A stretch of 64,000 nt of DNA, taken from an uncultured Mycoplasmatota bacterium (GTDB lineage Bacteria; Bacillota_I; Bacilli_A; RF39; UBA660). The DNA lies in NCBI GenBank assembly GCA_947570175.1, contig CANOTJ010000006.1:1-64000 (forward strand), in the 5' to 3' direction. Shown here piece after piece: positions 50,975 through 59,263 of this stretch. The translations under genes were made by a program, and so were the position numbers. Numbering within the stretch: the first letter of the stretch is position 1; the number at the start of each line of letters is the position of its first letter. Under the pieces are notes generated by a model. That model saw nothing but the letters and a program-made list of their open reading frames with translations. It did not search any database and was not told the origin of the DNA.

Positions 50975-52204
50975 ATGCTAATATTTGTTATTCGTAGTCT
51001 TATTACTTCTATCTCTAGTATTTATATACTATCCAAAATTCTAAAACAAAAAGTAGAATTTAAAAAACTACTGACTAGTACCTTCCTATTAATACTAAGT
51101 CTTTCTTTTGTTTATTATGTTTTTCCTACTTATTTTTTTATACAGTATTGTATCATTTTTCTTAGTATCTTTCTTATCTTCTCTTCTTCCATTTCAGAAG
51201 CATTTCTTAGTATAATCATTTTATTTATACTATTTTCAATTTCAGATATAGTGGCATCTATTATTTGCCTTACTTTTCAGATAGATCTTCAAAATATTTC
51301 TCTTTTTTTACTAGCTATTTTAAATATTGAAATTTGTATCTTATCCATGCTTCTCATTCATATTCCAATTATTAAAAGATTTATTAACTATGCTTTTGAG
51401 CATGTTTATGTTATCATCTATATTCTTTTCACTATCTTACTTTTTACTTTTTTAAAATACGTCTCTCTGCCTAATTATTTGTTATTAATTTTTATGTTTA
51501 TAATTCTTTTAATAGGAATTTTCTTTATGATAAAGCAGATTGTAGAAAAGGAAAAATTTAATAGTGAATATGATATTTTAATAAAACATGTCAAGGAATT
51601 TGAAAAAATTATTGAAAGAAAAAGATTGGAAACACATGAATATAAAAATCATTTACTTGTCATTCAGGCTATGGCCAATCATAAAAATAAAGAAATTCAA
51701 AAATTAGTAGATGATATATTAGAACAACATCCTGTCGATATAGAAGATCAAACACTTTCAACTATTGAAAATATTCCAATTAAAGGATTAAAGGGTATGA
51801 TTTATTATAAAACGGTTAATGCCATTGAAAAAAAGGTTCAGGTGGAGGTGGATATTAGTAAAAATTTAGAGAAAAAGATTATTTCTAAAATACAGGAAAA
51901 GGATATACAAGATATTTGTAAATTAATAGGAATTTTTATGGATAATGCAATAGAAGCTGCTAGCGATACTCAAAATAAACAACTCAGTATTTCTATGTAT
52001 ACAAATGAGAATCAAGAATTTATTATTTCTATTGCAAATGAATTTAAACACTTAATTGCCATCAATCAAATTCAGACAACAAAAGGAAATGAGCATGGTT
52101 ATGGATTAAAATTTGCCAAAGAGATAGTTCTTTCAAATCCTCACATTCAAAATACAAGAGAATGCATTAGTAACGTTTTTATCCAAAATATTATTTTTAA
52201 ATAA
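50975..52204 (+). CDS. AgrC-like membrane histidine kinase
   Basis: A 409-residue sensor. Residues 1-190 hold about six membrane spans, as in peptide-sensing AgrC/ComD kinases. The dimerisation helix contains the phospho-acceptor His in RLETHEYKNHLLVIQAMA, the HPK10-like motif. The ATP-binding domain has N-box FMDNAIEAASD and GYGLKFAKEIV. It would phosphorylate the neighbouring regulator when a peptide signal binds its membrane domain. No AgrB-like processing protease is seen nearby. It is followed by a small peptide gene (52238) and a terminator. Confidence 0.85.
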   Translation: MLIFVIRSLITSISSIYILSKILKQKVEFKKLLTSTFLLILSLSFVYYVFPTYFFIQYCIIFLSIFLIFSSSISEAFLSIIILFILFSISDIVASIICLTFQIDLQNISLFLLAILNIEICILSMLLIHIPIIKRFINYAFEHVYVIIYILFTILLFTFLKYVSLPNYLLLIFMFIILLIGIFFMIKQIVEKEKFNSEYDILIKHVKEFEKIIERKRLETHEYKNHLLVIQAMANHKNKEIQKLVDDILEQHPVDIEDQTLSTIENIPIKGLKGMIYYKTVNAIEKKVQVEVDISKNLEKKIISKIQEKDIQDICKLIGIFMDNAIEAASDTQNKQLSISMYTNENQEFIISIANEFKHLIAINQIQTTKGNEHGYGLKFAKEIVLSNPHIQNTRECISNVFIQNIIFK

Positions 52205-52237
52205 AAGTTTTACATTATAGGAATGGAAGAGAAACTA

Positions 52238-52336
52238 ATGTCTAAAAGCTATATAGATCTTATGCCAAGAAAAGAATTAATCAATGATTTTTTAATCAAC
52301 TTAACTGAAACTACTTCTATACCATATAAAAAATAG
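52238..52336 (+). CDS. 32-residue peptide gene after the sensor kinase (candidate signal)
   Basis: ATG at 52238 with GGAAGAG six bases upstream. The peptide starts MSKSYIDLMPRKELINDF, has an amphipathic middle, and ends ETTSIPYKK. It follows the kinase stop by 33 bases and lies before the operon terminator, so it is in the same transcript. It has no Cys, so it is not a classical thiolactone AgrD. A Ser- or Thr-based or linear signal is conceivable. An upstream ATG at 52223 would add five residues. Coding is supported by position and ribosome binding site only. Confidence 0.5.
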   Translation: MSKSYIDLMPRKELINDFLINLTETTSIPYKK

Positions 52337-52351
52337 ACTTAAATAATTTAA

Positions 52352-52376
52352 TCGCAGTTCTGCGATTTTTATTTGC
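52352..52376 (+). terminator. Terminator of the Agr-like operon
   Basis: AATCGCAG and CTGCGATT form a stem with a tiny loop, followed by TTTATTTG. Confidence 0.7.
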
Positions 52377-52442
52377 TACTATAAATTCATTTTAGACATA
52401 GGCATCCTTTTAGAAATATAAATTTTCCTTTTTCATTCAAAA

Positions 52443-52470
52443 AGATATTACATTAAATTGTAATATCTCC
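52443..52470 (-). terminator. Terminator of the carboxypeptidase gene
   Basis: On the minus strand GATATTACAAT pairs with ATGTAATATC, then TTTTT; it starts inside the stop region. Confidence 0.7.
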
Positions 52471-53640
52471 TCCAATAATATCTTTTAAATATTTGAAGTA
52501 TAATTCTAATATATTGGCTTCTTTTATATCCTCTTTTACCGTTACTGTTACTTTCTGAATAGTTTTTCCATTTCTTTTTACTTCTAATTTTCCTAAACTT
52601 TGACCTTTTTTAACTGGTGCCTTTACTTTTTTTAAATTTAAATGATAGGTTATTTTACCAATTTTTTCTGTTTTTTTTGTTAGTACTGTAATATCTTCTT
52701 TTGGTACTATTTTAGTATACTTTGTTTTTCCTTTTTCAATTTCTGCTTTCGCAACTGTACTATTTTTTGTTAATAACTCCTCTACTTTGTATTGAGCAAA
52801 TGCATAATCCAACATCGTAGATGTTTCACTATTTCTAGTATTGGAATCTGGCTCTCCCATTAATACGGTAATTACTCGCATTCCATCCTTTTTAGCAGTA
52901 GATGTTAGACAATAACCTGCTTCTTTTGTATATCCTGTTTTTAACCCATCTACCCCAGGATAAAACCTAGTTAGTTTATTGGTATTTACGAGCCATAACT
53001 CTTTATCCGTTCCTTTTCTTAAATAGTCTTCATAAATAGAAGTGTATTTCAAAACTCTTTCGTGTTTTACTAATTCTTTAGCAATTAATGACATATCATA
53101 AGCGCTCGAATAATGATTCGCATCATCTAAACCATGGGGATTTTTAAAACTAGAATCTTGAAGTCCTAATTCTTTTGCTCTTTTATTCATAAGTTTAACA
53201 AACTCATCTTCTGTTCCGGATACTGCTTCTGCCAGAGCAACAACTGCATCATTTCCACTCATAACAGCGACTCCCTTAAATAAATCCTCTACACTCATCT
53301 TTTCGCCAATCTCTAATAAGATCTGACTTCCTCCCATATTAGAAGCATTTTCACTGACGGTAATTTGTTGATTCCAAGAAATCACTCCATCCTCAATTGC
53401 TTCTACAATTAGAAGCATACTCATCATTTTTGTCATAGATGCTGGTGGTAATTTTTCATGACTATTTTTTTCAAACAAAATTTTTCCACTACTAGCTTCC
53501 AACATAATTGCACTTTTAGCATTCTCAGCAAGTTTTACAGAACTGGAGTCTGTTTCCTTTACAACTGGTCTAGTTTCTGCAGCAAGAATACCAATTGGTA
53601 ACAAACATAATACAAACATTAAACTTAAAACTTTTTTCAT
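52453..53640 (-). CDS. D-alanyl-D-alanine carboxypeptidase (PBP5 family)
   Basis: A 395-residue secreted protein with signal peptide MKKVLSLMFVLCLLPIGILA. The three active-site motifs of the S11 family are clear: SxxK in PPASMTKMMS (catalytic Ser), SGN in AVMSGNDAVVAL, and KTG in LKTGYTKEAGYC. The C-terminal beta domain (about 280-370) and final amphipathic helix (LELYFKYLKDIIGG) anchor it to the membrane surface. It trims the terminal D-Ala from peptidoglycan stem peptides, limiting cross-linking. Single gene, close to two VanY-like peptidases on the other strand. Confidence 0.93.
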   Translation of the reverse strand: MKKVLSLMFVLCLLPIGILAAETRPVVKETDSSSVKLAENAKSAIMLEASSGKILFEKNSHEKLPPASMTKMMSMLLIVEAIEDGVISWNQQITVSENASNMGGSQILLEIGEKMSVEDLFKGVAVMSGNDAVVALAEAVSGTEDEFVKLMNKRAKELGLQDSSFKNPHGLDDANHYSSAYDMSLIAKELVKHERVLKYTSIYEDYLRKGTDKELWLVNTNKLTRFYPGVDGLKTGYTKEAGYCLTSTAKKDGMRVITVLMGEPDSNTRNSETSTMLDYAFAQYKVEELLTKNSTVAKAEIEKGKTKYTKIVPKEDITVLTKKTEKIGKITYHLNLKKVKAPVKKGQSLGKLEVKRNGKTIQKVTVTVKEDIKEANILELYFKYLKDIIGGDITI

Positions 53641-53671
53641 ATTCCACCTCTAATAAAGAGTATGAAATTTA

Positions 53672-53703
53672 TTTAAAAAAAGAATATTTTTATTTAAAAT
53701 ATC
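53672..53703 (-). terminator. Terminator of the UPF0316-like gene
   Basis: On the minus strand ATATTTT and AAAAATAT form a stem followed by TTCTTTTTTT. Confidence 0.5.
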
Positions 53704-54205
53704 CATTTTGTACATATTTTGTTTCATTCACAACAATAAATGCCTTTTCATCTATTTTCTTAATCATATTTTTTAAATGAGACATATTCTTTTTATTAAT
53801 TTCAATAAATAACATATATTTTTCTTGTCCATCATCTTTTCCCCTGATATCTATAACAGACATACCATAACCTTCTTCTCGAATTTTATTTAATATTCTC
53901 CTATCTTTAGAGCTAGTAACTACTTGAACACTAAGTGTCCCACTAATAAAGTGATCGGATAAAACTCCCCCTATATAAGTTCCTGTTGCGAACCCTAAGG
54001 AATAGGAAATTGCAATCCAAATACTATCTACATCCGTATTTAGTGCCTCCCTTGCAATTACAAACCAGACAAATACTTCTATAAATCCTACCATACTGGC
54101 AAGAGTGTTTCTTCCCTTTACTGTAATAATAGTTCGGAGTGTTCCCAATGAAACATCTAAAATTCTAACTAAAAAAATCTTTATACATAGTCCTAATATT
54201 ACCAT
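53690..54205 (-). CDS. UPF0316/DUF2179-type membrane protein
   Basis: A 171-residue protein. Residues 1-95 carry three membrane spans with RILDVSLGTLRTIITVKGRN, typical of the UPF0316 family. The C-terminal half is a DUF2179-type domain (VQVVTSSKDRRILNKIREEG, then GMSVIDIRGKD, MLFIEINKKN) seen in putative transporters and nucleotide-sensing membrane proteins. The function of the family is not established. It is a single gene, divergent from the VanY-like gene at 54296. Confidence 0.8.
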   Translation of the reverse strand: MVILGLCIKIFLVRILDVSLGTLRTIITVKGRNTLASMVGFIEVFVWFVIAREALNTDVDSIWIAISYSLGFATGTYIGGVLSDHFISGTLSVQVVTSSKDRRILNKIREEGYGMSVIDIRGKDDGQEKYMLFIEINKKNMSHLKNMIKKIDEKAFIVVNETKYVQNGYFK

Positions 54206-54295
54206 TTTATCACCTATTTTATATTATCTCCTTTTCCACCTATTTTATGTTGTATTTTGTCTTTTTTTTGTTTATAATAAAAATAGGTGATAGAC

Positions 54296-55246
54296 ATGAA
54301 TACAAAAAGAAAGCTTAATTATAAATTGATTTTTATGATATTGATTATCATCATAATTGTAATTGCTGGCATTATTGGTGTTCGAAAGTATATCAATTAT
54401 CGTAATAGTTATGAATACAAATTAAAGAACGTTGGATATACAGAAACAGAGATCCTCGATATTCTAAAATTAGAAAATTCTACTATTGATGAATTATTAA
54501 AGAAAAAATATAATCGGCTAAATATTAAATTTATTCGCCAAAAATATTTTCTTACCAAAAATTTAGAGAATTATATTCAATATTATAATGATCACAAAGA
54601 TGATAAAATAAGTCACATTGTTAGTATGGTAAATGTTTCTGCAGATAATGATTACTATGATGAAGACATTGTAAAAAAAGCAGATATTTCAAAAAATGAA
54701 TTAATGTTAGTCAATAAATTTCATTATTTAGATAATACTTATGCTCCAAATGATATTGTAAAGGTTAGTAACCAATTTGCTTATGGCGATAACGAGATTA
54801 AACAAGTTGTTTATGAAAAATTTAGATCTATGTATCACGATGCCAAAAAGAAAGGATTAAGTTTAATTATTACTTCTTCTTATCGTGATTATAATTTTCA
54901 AAAGAAATTATGGGATGGATATGCAGCTCAAAAAGGGGAAGAATGGGCAGATAGTGTTTCAGCTAGAGCTGGATATTCTGAACATCAAACAGGATATACT
55001 TTAGATATTGTTACCTATAATGCTACTATGAGTAATTTTGAAAATACAGATGAATTTAAATGGTTACAAGATAACGCTCATAAATATGGTTTCATTTTAA
55101 GATACCCAAAAGATAAAGAAGATATCACAGGATATTCCTATGAGTCTTGGCATTATCGCTATGTTGGAGAAGAAACTGCTAAGAAGATAAAAGACTTAGG
55201 TATTACCTTTGATGAATATTATGCTTATTATATAGAAAAGAACTAA
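54296..55246 (+). CDS. VanY-type D,D-carboxypeptidase (M15), copy 1
   Basis: About 316 residues. N-terminal membrane span (LIFMILIIIIIVIAGIIGV), then a helical domain (about 35-130), then the M15B peptidase with zinc ligands in SEHQTGYTLDI (HxxxxxxD) and ESWHYRYVG (final His). ITSSYRDYNFQKKLWDGY is the conserved substrate-side block. It would remove D-Ala from peptidoglycan precursors outside the membrane. ATG at 54296 with GGTGATAGAC upstream. A paralogue follows 92 bases later, after two terminators. Confidence 0.9.
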   Translation: MNTKRKLNYKLIFMILIIIIIVIAGIIGVRKYINYRNSYEYKLKNVGYTETEILDILKLENSTIDELLKKKYNRLNIKFIRQKYFLTKNLENYIQYYNDHKDDKISHIVSMVNVSADNDYYDEDIVKKADISKNELMLVNKFHYLDNTYAPNDIVKVSNQFAYGDNEIKQVVYEKFRSMYHDAKKKGLSLIITSSYRDYNFQKKLWDGYAAQKGEEWADSVSARAGYSEHQTGYTLDIVTYNATMSNFENTDEFKWLQDNAHKYGFILRYPKDKEDITGYSYESWHYRYVGEETAKKIKDLGITFDEYYAYYIEKN

Positions 55247-55248
55247 AA

Positions 55249-55268
55249 GCACAATGTGCTTTTCTTTA
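55249..55268 (+). terminator. First terminator between VanY-like genes
   Basis: AAAGCAC/GTGCTTT stem directly after the first gene, then TCTTTATT. Confidence 0.65.
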
Positions 55269-55278
55269 TTGTAATTTC

Positions 55279-55312
55279 AATAAAACTAAAATAGGTTTCC
55301 TATTTTAGTTTT
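55279..55312 (+). terminator. Second, stronger terminator between VanY-like genes
   Basis: AACTAAAATAGG and CCTATTTTAGTT form a perfect 12-base-pair stem, then TTTTAT. The downstream copy must therefore have its own promoter; TACTATAAT lies just after. Confidence 0.75.
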
Positions 55313-55338
55313 TTATCATATACTATAATGGTGATAAT

Positions 55339-56004
55339 ATGAGTGAAAAAACATTTAAAAACTGTATTTATGTCGTTTTAATACTCCTCATATTAGTATT
55401 CTTTACTAAAGATATTGACTTTTTTTATCAAAATGCTCATGATATTGAAGACCCAAATTCTTTAGAAGTTCTTGTAAATAAACTAAATCGTTTAGATCCA
55501 TTATATGTTCCGCCAGATTTAGAACCTATTTCATTAGAATACGCAACTCAGGATAAATATCTAAGAAAAAAAGCAAAAGAGCAATTTGAAAAATTAAGCC
55601 ATGATGCGAAAGAAAAAGGATTTCAAATTATTGCAGTATCAGCCTACAGGGATTATCATTATCAAGATCAACTCTTTGAATCATATGTAAAAGAAAAAGG
55701 CGAAAAGTACGCCTTAAAATGCTCCGCTAAACCAGGGCATTCTGAACATCAAACTGGGCTTTCTTTAGATGTCATGGGATCTAACAATGATTATGACGAA
55801 TTTGAAAAAAGTAGTGAATTCGATTGGATGATTCATAATGCTCACAAATATGGCTTTATTTTACGTTATCCTAAAGGGAAAGAATATATCACTGGATTTA
55901 AATATGAACCATGGCATTATCGTTATGTTGGACAGGATTTAGCGTCTCTTCTTTATACCCAAAATATTTCCTTAGAAGAATATTATTATCAATATAAAAA
56001 TTGA
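55339..56004 (+). CDS. VanY-type D,D-carboxypeptidase (M15), copy 2
   Basis: A 221-residue paralogue of the previous gene, without the extra helical domain. The membrane span is at residues 8-24 (IYVVLILLILVFFTK). M15 motifs are VSAYRDYHYQDQLFE, zinc ligands in SEHQTGLSLDVMG, and PWHYRYVG. ATG after GGTGATAAT. It shares family and probable periplasmic-side activity with copy 1. The metallophosphoesterase gene follows by about 40 bases, probably co-transcribed. Confidence 0.9.
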   Translation: MSEKTFKNCIYVVLILLILVFFTKDIDFFYQNAHDIEDPNSLEVLVNKLNRLDPLYVPPDLEPISLEYATQDKYLRKKAKEQFEKLSHDAKEKGFQIIAVSAYRDYHYQDQLFESYVKEKGEKYALKCSAKPGHSEHQTGLSLDVMGSNNDYDEFEKSSEFDWMIHNAHKYGFILRYPKGKEYITGFKYEPWHYRYVGQDLASLLYTQNISLEEYYYQYKN

Positions 56005-56046
56005 CAAAGTAAAAAATCAATGTTACAATCATCGCTAGGTGAGAAG

Positions 56047-56952
56047 ATGGAAAGAAAGATACAAATAAAAGAGTATGAAATTTTGGATATACATATAGAA
56101 AAAGAAAAAAAAGTGGCTTTTTTGAGTGATATTCATTATGTGACTGGTTTTGATCAAAATATCCTAAAACAAATCATTTATCATTTAAAACAGAACAAAC
56201 CAAATTTTATTTGTATTGGTGGGGATATTGTAGACAACGCAAAAGAATTCGATGATTTAAACAATCAAAAGATTTTACTACAATTATTTCAACAATTTGG
56301 TAACATTGCTACGACACTCATTATTTTTGGAAATCACGATTTTATTAACTACGAAAATAAAAAGAGATCCTTTCATTGGAATAAAGAGTGGATTCAAAAA
56401 ATCAATCAATTACAAAATGTCCATCTTCTTCATAATTCTAATTACGAAACGAAGTATATTAATTTTATTGGTTATACACAATCCTTGAATTATTATCATT
56501 CTGTTCTTAAAAGAGGAAAATATGATGATAATGAACAAATTCTTATTCAAGAATTGAATCAATTTCTTCCTAAATGGATTTGTTTTGATAAATGTAATAT
56601 TCTATTATGTCATTCTCCTATTAAAATATTACAGGATAATACGATTTCTAATGTTGATTTATTAAAAGAAATTCGTCTCATTTTAACGGGTCATATGCAT
56701 AATGGACTAGTTCCTAATTGTTTAGAAAAAATATTCCCAAATAATTATGGATTTTTATATCCCAATAAACAGCTACTACCAAAAGTAGCTCGTGGAATCA
56801 TTGAAAAAAAGATTAAGGACTCTACTATATCTTTAATTGTTTCGGGAGGCATTACCAAAATACAAAATTGTGCCCCTAAAATTATACAACCGATCAATCA
56901 ATTATATCCTGCTAGTATAGAATATATTAAAATTAAACGACCAACTTTTTAA
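56047..56952 (+). CDS. Calcineurin-like metallophosphoesterase
   Basis: About 301 residues with the complete motif set: FLSDIHY (D-x-H), CIGGDIVDNA (GD), IFGNHDF (GNHD), LLCHSPIK (H) and LTGHMHNG (GHxH). These bind two metal ions for phosphoester hydrolysis, as in the YkuE-like family. No signal peptide at the chosen start (ATG 56047, with AGGTGAG upstream), so it is cytoplasmic or membrane-associated through its C terminus. The substrate could be a lipid or protein phosphoester. Its last 20 bases overlap the convergent CmpB-like gene. Confidence 0.9.
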   Translation: MERKIQIKEYEILDIHIEKEKKVAFLSDIHYVTGFDQNILKQIIYHLKQNKPNFICIGGDIVDNAKEFDDLNNQKILLQLFQQFGNIATTLIIFGNHDFINYENKKRSFHWNKEWIQKINQLQNVHLLHNSNYETKYINFIGYTQSLNYYHSVLKRGKYDDNEQILIQELNQFLPKWICFDKCNILLCHSPIKILQDNTISNVDLLKEIRLILTGHMHNGLVPNCLEKIFPNNYGFLYPNKQLLPKVARGIIEKKIKDSTISLIVSGGITKIQNCAPKIIQPINQLYPASIEYIKIKRPTF

Positions 56953-57430
56953 ATAACAATGCCCCACTATCGATTATTAACAAGATTACCAGTATCCAAG
57001 TGATCCATTTGGGTATTTTTTTTATTATTTTATCTAGTAATGGTTTGATTAGATAAATTAAAATAACGGAAGCAATCCCCCAGATACTAGCCATCTCTAA
57101 GGATGTATACTTTCCAATATTAAATTTCATATCGCTATAATCCCAAAAAACCATATGAAATAAAGTTTCTATGATGATTCCTCCTACATACTCTAATGCC
57201 GATATCAACACAGCACCAATTAAGAAAATTGAGATAAATTTTTTCAATTTAGAATCTTCTATAAATCCTTTTATAGCTTGATAAACAATTATAATGACAA
57301 TTACTCCAAGTCCATATATAGGAGTCCAATATCCACTTAAAATTCCACTTTGCCCATCAGAATAAAAAAAGCCCTCAATAAAATGACCAAGTATAGAAAA
57401 AACAAAGAAATAATTTAAATAATAATACAT
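56933..57430 (-). CDS. CmpB-type membrane protein (putative ABC-transporter type IV)
   Basis: About 165 residues with four membrane spans. The block YVGGIIIETLFHMVFWDYSD followed by FNIGKYTSLEMASIWG is the signature of the CmpB family (PF06541), a small membrane protein family annotated as putative ABC transporter permease. That function is not demonstrated. No ATPase gene is adjacent. ATG at 57430. Confidence 0.7.
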   Translation of the reverse strand: MYYYLNYFFVFSILGHFIEGFFYSDGQSGILSGYWTPIYGLGVIVIIIVYQAIKGFIEDSKLKKFISIFLIGAVLISALEYVGGIIIETLFHMVFWDYSDMKFNIGKYTSLEMASIWGIASVILIYLIKPLLDKIIKKIPKWITWILVILLIIDSGALLFKKLVV

Positions 57431-57461
57431 CGTAATCACCTGATATTAGTATGAACTTTTT

Positions 57462-58712
57462 TTACTTTTTTATCAATACTTGTTCATTTCTCTTAAAGTC
57501 ATCTCTATTTTCTTGTCCTAGAAAATTAATAGTCCTTTCACTAAAAGCAAGTTGATTATCTACACAAAAGTTTATAAGATTTCGCATTTTGCTTGATTCT
57601 ATCCTACTAATCATTTTTACTCCATATAATTTGTAATATTTATCTTTTTCCATCATTAAATTATGGTTATAATCCAACACAATAGTTTTTTTATTTTCTA
57701 GTTCCAATTCAACCCAAGAATGAAAATTACTATCTTGATCATTTTTCGCTATTTTACCACTTGTAACAAAGTGATGATCATAACCTAATACATCTAAAAT
57801 TGCCATTATTTTTTGTACATTCTTATGACATTTTCCATATCTTTTTCCAGATAGCAATTCCTTATCTTGCTTTATTAAATTAGATATAAGACCAAATTCA
57901 AAATTTCCAAATTCCTCACTAATAAATTGATAGCAATTAAATTGATTTAGTTCTTTAATATATGTAGGAAAATCTAGGGGATTGATAGTAAAGCTATCTA
58001 ACTTTTGTTGAATATTAATATATGGGCGATTTTCTCTATCTATACTATCGTGAAAAACTTCATCTGATTGATCACCCCAAATACAAAGATTAGCATTATG
58101 GATTCCTACTTTATTATATTTATTATCAAATACAGGAATATTTCTTGCTAAATCTTTTAATATTTCCTTTGTAAAAAATAATCCTTCCCCAATACTTTCC
58201 TGATTTATATTTAACTTATACCAATAAAGTTCATATAATTCATACTTAGATATTACATTTATTTCTCTCATATCGAAAAGTCTATAGTAATCTGATTTGC
58301 TCATAATTAAATTATTTCCATAATCAATAATCATTTCTTTACCATCTTCTATATAAGAGATAACACTAGAAAGTTCAAATGTTTTATGTCTACCAATAAT
58401 AACTCTAGGATCGACTAAATTCATAGAACCAGCTAGTTTTAATGTTCTTAAGAGTGAATAATCTCCTCTTTTTTTAACATCTAATAAAATTTCTTTATCT
58501 ACTAGTTGAATATTGTCTTGTTCTGATAAAAATTTAAAAAAATACTTTCTATTATGATAATACAAGATATATTGATTACTCTCTTTTTTTATATAGCTAT
58601 TCTGTTCTACTGTATGAACAGGATTCACGGATTGTATGATGTGTTCTAGATCATCATCAGACTCTTTTGTTAGATTTTTTAAAAATATATTACAATTATT
58701 CTTTTTTTCCAT
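57462..58712 (-). CDS. Transglutaminase-like protein with internal duplication
   Basis: A 416-residue protein, family not certain. The C-terminal half (about 285-380) has a Cys-His-Asp series typical of papain/transglutaminase-like folds: Cys in GKRYGKCHKNVQKIM, His in SNFHSWVELELENKK, and Asp in TIVLDYNHNLMMEKDKYY. The N-terminal half has the same layout (HKTFELSSVISYIEDGKEM, then IIDYGNNLIMSKSDYY) but no Cys or His at the matching spots. One copy therefore appears active and one decayed. No signal peptide. It precedes the CmpB-like gene by about 30 bases. Confidence 0.6.
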   Translation of the reverse strand: MEKKNNCNIFLKNLTKESDDDLEHIIQSVNPVHTVEQNSYIKKESNQYILYYHNRKYFFKFLSEQDNIQLVDKEILLDVKKRGDYSLLRTLKLAGSMNLVDPRVIIGRHKTFELSSVISYIEDGKEMIIDYGNNLIMSKSDYYRLFDMREINVISKYELYELYWYKLNINQESIGEGLFFTKEILKDLARNIPVFDNKYNKVGIHNANLCIWGDQSDEVFHDSIDRENRPYINIQQKLDSFTINPLDFPTYIKELNQFNCYQFISEEFGNFEFGLISNLIKQDKELLSGKRYGKCHKNVQKIMAILDVLGYDHHFVTSGKIAKNDQDSNFHSWVELELENKKTIVLDYNHNLMMEKDKYYKLYGVKMISRIESSKMRNLINFCVDNQLAFSERTINFLGQENRDDFKRNEQVLIKK

Positions 58713-58812
58713 AAGATCACCTAAAAATTGCTATATATTTTACTCTATTTATTATTTTGTGTCAAAATATTCTCTCATTTGATAGTGTAAAATAGTTTTG
58801 GGGTAAAGTACA

Positions 58813-58834
58813 AAAAAAGACCATTACTAGTCTT
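58813..58834 (-). terminator. Terminator of the ywiB-argS-rpoE operon
   Basis: On the minus strand AGACTAGTAATGGTCT folds as a short stem followed by TTTTTTT. Confidence 0.6.
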
Positions 58835-59252
58835 CTAATTCTTCGTCTTCCTCAATGATAGATAAATCGATGGTATCATCTTCTTCTAAGTCATCATCAT
58901 CTATAATTTCATCGATATTGTCTTCTTCCTCTTCTTCAGGTTCCTCTTCTATCGTTTCTTCCTCTTCCTCTTCAGAATCTTCATCATCTATTAACATCTC
59001 TATTGAATGATGATCTCGAATATCCCATTCATGATTATCTAAAAGAACAAATCTTTTATCGATATTAAGAGAGGTATAATAATCCCCTATTTTAGAGGTA
59101 TATTCTTCTTCACTAAATCCTAACAAATCACTAATTTGTCGAAATAAACTTGGAGTATTCATAGATTTTTTATTTTCTTTAATTAATAAATAAGTCATAT
59201 CTGTATAAGATAACAATTCTAATTCTTCTGCTTGCATATCTTTTAAACGCAT
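58827..59252 (-). CDS. rpoE: RNA polymerase delta subunit
   Basis: About 141 residues. The N-terminal HARE-HTH domain (LKDMQAEELELLSYTDMTYL to VLLDNHEWDIRDHH, residues 1-85) is followed by the typical disordered, extremely acidic tail (long Glu/Asp runs), as in Bacillus RpoE. It helps release RNA and recycle the polymerase. The start is the ATG at 59252, seven bases after AGGAGG; the ATG at 59258 is too near the site. It is 11 bases after argS, the last gene of the operon ywiB-argS-rpoE, as in Bacillus. Confidence 0.93.
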   Translation of the reverse strand: MRLKDMQAEELELLSYTDMTYLLIKENKKSMNTPSLFRQISDLLGFSEEEYTSKIGDYYTSLNIDKRFVLLDNHEWDIRDHHSIEMLIDDEDSEEEEEETIEEEPEEEEEDNIDEIIDDDDLEEDDTIDLSIIEEDEELED

Positions 59253-59263
59253 ATTCATTCCTC

